Source: Panagrolaimus kolymaensis (taxonomy: Eukaryota; Nematoda; Chromadorea; Rhabditida; Panagrolaimidae). Taken from it: DNA of 64,000 nucleotides. Below are positions 57,317 to 64,000 of the stretch, piece after piece. Every line of letters begins with the position of its first letter. The stretch's first letter is position 1. The stretch lies in NCBI GenBank assembly GCA_028622995.1, contig JAJQJQ010000049.1, forward strand, positions 186,001-250,000, written 5' to 3'. Under the pieces are notes generated by a model, which was given only the letters and a program-made list of their open reading frames with translations, made no database searches and was not told where the DNA came from. The position numbers and the translations under genes were made by a program.

Positions 57317-58593
57317 CTTTATTTTCAAATACCACAAATCAACTCACCTTTCGTGAAAGAGCTGCCAACGCCCTTTATGCTTCTCTATCAACTTTTGCAA
57401 CTAAATTTTATTTTAACAATTACGACTCAATTGTTCATAAACAATTTGGCCCAAATTTCCCATCAATTCGAGATTTGGTTCGAAAATCAAAATTAATTTT
57501 TGTGAATGATTTTGAATTTTTGGAATATCCTCGACCTATTTCTTCAGCAGTAATAAATATTGGAAGTATTGGAATAAATATTTCAAAGCCCCTTGAAGAA
57601 AATGAATTTAAAACTTTTGTTTCGGAAACCACGAAACCCATAGTTATCGTTTCTTTGGGTACTGTAGCGAATGAAAAAAATTTCCCAGCAAATTGGAAAC
57701 AAGAATTTTTGAGATTTTTTGAATTAAATAAAAATATTAATTTTATTTGGAAATTTGATAATTCAAATTTAAATTTGCCTGAAAATGTTTTAATGAAAAA
57801 ATGGATTCCTCAAACGAGTTTGCTTGCCAATGAAAAAGTTATGGCTTTTATAGGCCATTGCGGATTTAATGGCTTTCAAGAAGCTATTTTAACTGCCACT
57901 CCGATTATTTGTATTCCTTTGTGTTTGGATCAACTAAGAAATGCTAAACTCGTGGAAAATAAAAATATTGGAACTTATTTACCAAAATCTATGTTTTCAG
58001 CGGAAGCTTTGACACAGAAATTGAAGGAAACTTTAGAGAATGAAACGTAAGTTAAAAACTAAAAAAAAAGCATTTTTATTTGTTTTTTTAGAAATGATTC
58101 TAAAACATTTTTTAAATTTGTCAAAAACAAATTTTATTTAAAACAAAATTCAAATAAATTAATAAATTATATTTCTGAAACTTAGGCTTTTTTTAATTCT
58201 CGAATCAAATTAATTTATATAAAAATTTTTGCCTCGTGAAAATCTTTATTTTCGTTAAAAATATTTTATTTCTTTAATTTTGAAATATTTTTCTACGTTG
58301 AAACTTAATTTTTCAGCTATCTCAAATCCATCCAAAGCCTTCGCTCTTTAATTCTTGATCGACCATTTAATTCAAGTGAACTCCTCCTTCGATGGACTGA
58401 ATTTACAATTAAACATGATTTTGATTTTACTTTTCCTGATGTTGGAATTATTGAATATTATAATTTAGATATTTTTGTTCCATTTGGACTTATTTCATTT
58501 TTCATAACATTTTTAATTCTTCGAAGCATTTATCGACTTTATTATTGGTCTTGTTGCACTATGGCTTATCGAGATAAACAAAAGTTACAGTAA
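57317..58593 (+). CDS. UDP-glycosyltransferase, C-terminal half (5' truncated)
   Basis: Exons 57317-58046 and 58317-58593. The first begins after an acceptor (TTTTAG ending 57316) in phase 1, so at least one upstream exon is expected. The encoded part holds the UGT nucleotide-sugar-binding domain: PIVIVSLGTVANEK, WKFDN, VLMKKWIPQTSLLANEKV, the signature FIGHCGFNGFQEAI, PIICIPLCLDQLRNAKLV, and a C-terminal membrane anchor (FVPFGLISFFITFLIL) with a basic cytosolic tail. UGTs transfer sugar to lipophilic compounds in the ER lumen. The signature has HCGFN where HGGxN is usual. The acceptor-binding N-terminal ~250 residues are not visible between 56468 and 57316. It is either a 5'-truncated pseudogene or a gene with distant first exons. 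Confidence 0.82.
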
Positions 58594-58780
58594 TTTTTGG
58601 AAATTTTAAGTTCTGTGACTTGGCCTTATAAAACGAATTTTTTTTATTACTTTTTTATAAATATTTTTCATAATAAATAAAATTAATTTAAATAAATAAA
58701 AAATAATTAAAAAGACCCAATTTTTTTCAAAGAAAGAAAAAAAGAAATTTTGTTTTGGAGAAAAAATAAATAAAATAAAA

Positions 58781-61059
58781 TTATCGTGGCGGAATACATT
58801 GTTCACATGCTTCAGATGTATCATGTTGATATCCTTCAATTTGTATGGTAGTTTCATGAGCCCCATATTTATTTCTCAACATAGTCGTAGTTTCACGCAA
58901 AATTTCTTGAGCATCTCGAGATGATGGATCAATTTCGAGATGAACCGATATCGCAATTTTATCCATGGTTAAAGCCCAAATTCTCAAATCATGAACTTTT
59001 TTAACTCCTCTAATTTCTTCAAGTGAAAATAATACTGTTCGAAAGTCAATACTTGAAGGGCGTCCTAAAAAAATTGAAAAATTATAGAATTTGTTTTAAA
59101 AAAATTGTGAAAAGCAAGCTGCTTACCTTCTAAAAGAACAACTAAAGCATCACGAATAACATAAATTGTTGTAAATAATACAATTATTGAAAATAATAAA
59201 GTACAAATTGGATCAGCAATTGCCCAATCTTTCTAAAAACTCCGATAAATTATTCTAATTTTTAACTTTTTTTAATAATTTAAACTTACATTCCACAAAA
59301 TTAATAAAGCTGCAATTAAAACTCCAACAGATTGAATTAAATCACCCAAAACGTGGATGAAAGCTGCTCGAACATTAATATTTTGTTTTCCTTCTCCATG
59401 AGAATGTGAATGGCTGGGATCTTCAATGGAGGCACTGCCGCCATGGGAATGACCTCCTCCACCACCATGATGATGATGAGCGTGACCACCACCAAAAAAT
59501 AAAGTCATACCCATTCTTAAAAAAAAATAACAGTTTTTTAGATGTCACAAAAATGGCGAGCAAAAGCTTACACAATATTTACAATAACTCCAATTCCTGC
59601 TGTAACAGCCATAACAGTGGCATTTATTTCATATTCATGTGAAATCATTCGTTGAATGGCCAAAAATACTAACACTCCCGTTACAACCCAAATGAGAAAA
59701 ACGGATAGAAAAGCTCCGACAACTTCTGAAAAAAAAGAAAGAAAATTTAATCTAAAATTTTGTATAAATTCAGGAAAGAAAAAATGGCAAAGAAAAATGT
59801 TTAATTTTTTATTTAGTGAAAAAAAAATCTTTATTTTTTTTATTCTTCATCAATTTTAAACAAAGGTGCATTTTTTTAGTGAAGATATCTCATTTAAAAT
59901 AAATAATCCAACAAAAAGACAGTTGTTTTTCTTTTGAACAAAGAAAAAACATTTTTATTTTTTAAATCACTTTGTAAAAAATCGAATAGAAATATTGTCT
60001 TTTCTTCCTTTTTTTCCTATTTTTTGTTGTTTGAATATTTTATTTTTACTTTTTTTAACAATTTTTATATTAAACTTTATATTTATTCTCGACCTAATGG
60101 TCTAAGAGTAGGAGGAATTTTAGTTTTTATTTTTAAAAGATAAAAAAAATATTAAAGCGTTTCAAAATTAAATTTATTCCTATTTTCAATCCAACTGAAA
60201 ACACAAGCTGGTAAATTGATGAGCTTATTCTTTTTCACTCATACGATATTATTACTATAATCCTAAGAATCAAAATTTTTTTTACACAAGTTTAATCAAA
60301 TTTTTTTGATTACTAAATTTTTTCAAATCAAAACGTTTTATTTTATTACAATAATTTTTTTTCCATTATTGTAAAACCTCTCTTTTTTTATATTTTCCTT
60401 ACCTGCTCGATGCCATCCAAAACTCATTCGTTGTGAAGGAGGTCTACTTGCAATATATAAAGAAAATAATGAAATCATCATAGAAGCAAAATCTGTTAAT
60501 AAATGCGCGGCATCCGTTATAATTGCTAATGATTGAGCCCAAATTCCACCAATTATTTCAGCTATCATAAAACCCAAACAAATTATAATTGAAATCCATA
60601 AAACTTTTTTTGCTTTTGCATTCGTTTCTGCTTGAGGCATTATTCGTAATCCATGACAATGAAATACTTCCGCATCTGGATCATCAACAGAATTGGAAGT
60701 ACCATAATAGGTGCTAAAAAAGGAGTATCCATAGAAAAAAAAGCTCAAAAATCCAAACAAAAATTTAATTTTTTTTTATAAAACTAACTGGAATTCTGAT
60801 ATTTTTATTTCTAATTTTTAACATATTTTTCAAAGATACATTTAAAAAAATATTAAATTTAAAATTTTCTATCTAAAATTTTTGGCGCAAACAAAAAAAG
60901 CTATGGGTTTTCGGAACTTATCTTATTTTTTAATGTTTTCAAAAGTAGGCTTTTAAATCAAAAAATCAAAGTTAAGAAAGAAAAGATAACTTACCCATCA
61001 GTTAAAATTTCACCATTATCTATTAATGGCGCTCGCTCAGTAATTGATTCAGTTCTCAT
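58781..61059 (-). CDS. ZnT-type zinc transporter (SLC30/CDF)
   Basis: Exons 61059-60995, 60713-60403, 59725-59572, 59515-59290, 59232-59127 and 59064-58781 join in frame to 381 residues. Six membrane helices are evident, with both zinc-site motifs HxxxD: H92-D96 in helix II ([10 protein letters not shown]) and H231-D235 in helix V (HVLGDLIQS). A His-rich loop between helices IV and V carries [16 protein letters not shown] and HSHSHG. The C-terminal cytosolic domain has the CDF fold pattern ([20 protein letters not shown]) and ends [10 protein letters not shown]. Family members export zinc from cytosol to vesicles or outside by proton exchange. It resembles Caenorhabditis TTM-1/CDF-2 and vertebrate ZnT2/3/8; which is closest cannot be settled. 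It is convergent with the UGT, stops 187 bp apart. Confidence 0.93.
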
Positions 61060-62512
61060 AATGAATATATTATTTTTTAAGGGAAGTCTTTGAGCAAAAA
61101 ATGCTATATTCTTGATTGATTATTGGCCAATAAATATGTGTAAGTATTTAAATAAGGACAAAAAGTTCTTTCAAGGTTTCAAGATTCTTTGGCGTTCAAA
61201 ACAGAAAAAAATAATAAAAGCACACACTTTTTTTTTTTGCACCTCAGTCGCTCGCTCGTTGGTGGCTGATTGATTTCAGCGTATTTTTTATAAACTTGAC
61301 TCTTTCGTTTATAAAAAAAAGCAGACAGAAAATAACAAAAAACTTTTTTCCTTCTTTAAAATAACAATCGATCGATCGATGAAAAAAAATTTGATGATTT
61401 CCAAAGATGTGAAGAAAAAAAAACACACAAAAACAAATAATAATAATAATAACTTTCTCGTCTCTATCTTTCTTTTTTTCTTGTCTCGTTATGTGTGTGT
61501 GTTTTTTTACAAGCACATACATCTCTGATATTTTTTTATGAGTGTTGTTATTCAATAATCAAAAAAAGAAATATAACACATACACATACCCTTTCACTCT
61601 CACTTTTTTTTACTTTGGCAATAACAACATCAATTTTTTTTGACTGAATTTTTTCTTATCAGTCTTTTTTTGAGTTGATTGGTTATGATAATTCCTTCTT
61701 TCATTTTTTGGCGCCAAATAATTTTGGAAATATTGTTGTTGTCGACTACGCTCAATTGCTTTCACTTTTCGTGTCTGTTATCTTTGTAGATTATGATTAT
61801 TTATGTTTACAAGCAAACTATCGATAATTTTGAAATTTTCAATTTCTTAAAGGATGATTATCTTTTCTTGGCTTTCAAAAATCTTTGAAACCACCCATTG
61901 ACACAGATCCATTTTGATAATGTAGCGCAGTGGCTTGTCTCCTTGCCTTTTACTCCAAACGGCTTGTGTTCGTTTACTCACTCCTTCCTCCATGAAAAAG
62001 GCTCTTCTTATTCCTTGTTATTATAAAAAAATTAATTTCAAGTAAACAAAGAGACAAAATAAAACCAAAAAACGTGAAGCGATAAAAACGCGTTTGAGAT
62101 AATTTCCAGCCAAACAAATTTCTATTCCTTGGATTATTTGTGGTCAAAGTTATCCTACATTTTTAAATAAATCTTTACACTTTTTTATTTCTTTTATTTT
62201 ACTTTCATTTGCTTCTTTTCATTTCAGAGATTATCATGCATAATTAGAAGAAAAAATAGAATACATTTATTTATGCACTTGCTTTTTACTCTTCTCCCTC
62301 TTTCTTTGAAGGCAAAAAAAAACTATTTTTAAGTGTCCATTTTCAATATCCAGAAAAACCGATAATTAATTCTTCCACAATCGCGGAATTTTGTTTAAAA
62401 AAATTAAAATAAAAAATATAGCAAAAAAATCAAATTTATTTATTAACAAGAAAATTGGTTTTGAGCATTATTAAAAACCCTAAATAATTATACAAATTAT
62501 AAAATTTTTTAA
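61060..62512. other. Intergenic between ZnT start and EGF-protein end
   Basis: A+T-rich sequence presumably holding the ZnT promoter. Contains a short CGAT microsatellite near 61368. No gene recognised. Confidence 0.6.
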
Positions 62513-64000
62513 CTAAAAATTCTTAATTAACGATTGATGAATTTCATTATCATCTCTTAAACTTCCTGGGTTACTGCTGCTTGGATTATATGAAACAAAA
62601 GTTTCCGAGGTTGTTGAAATTCTCATTTGCCTCGTTGGTTTAAGTTCGATTGATTCATAAATTTCATTATTTCCATTATTTTCATTATTTATATTTGAGT
62701 TTGCTGCATTTTCATTGGAGGAATTTGAATTATTTCTTGAACCTCCTCCTCCGCCACTTCCAAAAACTCTAATATTTATTATATCATCATCATCTTCTTC
62801 AGGATCCCAACTTAAATCTTCTGAAGGTATATCTCTCCATTTAGAATATCTTTTTTTCGATGATGAATTTGGAAGTAATAAATAACAACTTAAATTTCCA
62901 CCATAACAAAATGCTAAACATCCCGCACTTAGCAAAACGATCATAGAAATGAGTAATAAAGTTTGTAAAAATGTCCAACTTGTGGAAGTTGAGGATAAAT
63001 GTGAAATTAAATCAGCACTTGATGGAACTAAAAAATTATACATACATATTTTTGTAAGAAAAAAAGAAGAAAATAATTTTGCTGCAGTTTTGTCGAACAA
63101 AAAAGTTATATTTTCCGAATTGAATTTTTAACTAAAACCTTTATAATTAATTTTAGTGTCAAAAATTATGAGCTTTTTTTATTTTTAAATTAGTTTTGGT
63201 GCCGAGAGCCGTTATAAAAGTTTTTTAATTGTTTTTATTTAGTAGATATGGGTTTTGAATATTTTATAGGTGATAGTAAATAAATAATAAAACTCTTACT
63301 TTCACATAAAACACCTTGATATAATGAAGGGCATAAGCAACGTTGAAAACTATCTTTTATTGTAATACAAAGTCCACCATTATGACATGGATTATTTGAG
63401 CATGTTGGATAAGTTGCTAAAAAAATATATGATATAACAATTTTTATTTTATTTCGCTAAAAACCTTTTATTTCTTCTTTTTTTGTTTAACTAAGGATTT
63501 TTTTAAACTCCAGAATTTTTTCCAAAATAAAATTATCCATAAATTATTTTTTATTCGTCTTTTCTCGAACTAGGAAACGAGCAATTTAAAGCTAAACTTT
63601 GGAAACTAGGAAACTGACTAAAAAATAAAGTAGTGCTATTGTTGTTTGTGACAGACAACATAATAGCCGCTTATATTTAAAAAAAAGAAATTATGTCTCT
63701 CGAGAATAAATCTAAATCTCTATAACAATAGCTAGGAAATTATTTATATCATGATTCATGAACCTTAAAATTCGAAAATAGCAGCAACAGTGCTTTTTAA
63801 AATGCCCATCGTTATGAAACTCCAAAAACATAGATATCGACTGCTATTTTTAAACTTTTTTTTAGTTGGATCCCAGGATTTGGCGATGGTGCTTTTATTT
63901 CTTAAAGCTTCCCCCATTATTGTTTTCAATTCCAGGAATAAAACTTACATAAATTTGTTAAAGGCACACAATTAGAAATTTCAGGAAAGCATAAAGAACC
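62513..64000 (-). CDS. Single-pass membrane protein with EGF-like domain (5' part outside window)
   Basis: Exons at least 64000-63949, 63416-63300 and 63027-62513 join in frame, giving about 227 C-terminal residues. The first visible part has two cysteines (LCFPEISNC). The next exon is one EGF-like domain with six cysteines in standard spacing (CSNNPCHNGGLC ... RCLCPSLYQGVLC). A short Ser-rich stalk precedes a membrane helix (TLLLISMIVLLSAGCLAFCY). The cytoplasmic tail has KKRYSKWRDIPSEDLSWD, an acidic run, Gly/Asn/Ser repeats and SFVSYNP-like end sequence. It is a type I surface protein; the upstream extracellular part is missing, so receptor, ligand or adhesion roles cannot be separated. 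I do not recognise the family. Confidence 0.75.

Noticed and set aside
1..64000. CRISPR arrays, bacterial operons, viral genes or a toxin system
   Set aside because: No evenly spaced repeat-spacer arrays, Shine-Dalgarno-spaced gene strings, or recognisable viral or toxin proteins were found; the window is ordinary spliced animal DNA with transposons.

Overview
The window is a stretch of A+T-rich animal nuclear DNA, most probably from a nematode. Five things point there: many short introns of about 45-75 bp with GTAAGT-type donors and T-rich-AG acceptors; acceptor-like AG sites a few bases upstream of several start codons, as expected for spliced-leader addition; a MATH-BTB gene relic of the kind expanded in plant-parasitic nematodes; an FkbM-type methyltransferase of a nematode-expanded family; and close relatives of Caenorhabditis che-2, erp-1 and mdt-4. 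A tylenchid (root-knot or cyst type) would fit, but genus cannot be fixed from the sequence. No bacterial operons, rRNA genes or CRISPR arrays were seen.

Layout. 1-6180 (-): IFT80/che-2, missing only its 3' end, with a broken MATH-BTB gene nested on the opposite strand in its 2.9 kb intron. 6577-6860: a GC-rich hAT-type MITE. 8445-15599 (+): endophilin-B (erp-1); its 3.5 kb intron holds a small spliced ORF, a 36-bp minisatellite, a strong hairpin and a decayed repeat field. 16448-18822 (-): SLC17-type MFS transporter. 18.8-27.8 kb: gene-poor, with a candidate solo LTR at 26926-27067. 27788-32392 (+): secreted saposin-like protein split by a 4.3 kb intron. 32.4-40.9 kb: gene-poor, with two adjacent inverted-repeat elements at 34951-36106. 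40977-46051 (+): six-exon PB1-like nuclear protein with a tRNA-Lys in an intron. 46777-48317 (-): FkbM methyltransferase. 48.3-54.8 kb: a diverged direct duplication interrupted by a Merlin element with a truncated transposase, a TA-flanked foldback MITE and a hAT MITE. 54781-56468 (-): MED4. 56691-56966: a palindromic hAT MITE. 57317-58593 (+): UGT C-terminal half. 58781-61059 (-): ZnT zinc transporter. 62513-64000 (-): 3' part of an EGF-domain membrane protein.

The host genes are functionally unrelated (ciliary transport, membrane curvature, transport, transcription, glycosyl transfer) and show no operon-like spacing. The liveliest feature is the repeat fraction. Seven elements have ends readable by eye and six are strongly palindromic or carry internal tandem repeats. 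Three are hAT-like with 8-bp target duplications, two share one Merlin-like terminus, and two are flanked by TA. Exon boundaries were placed by eye from splice consensus, reading-frame continuity and remembered family sequences; no search was run.
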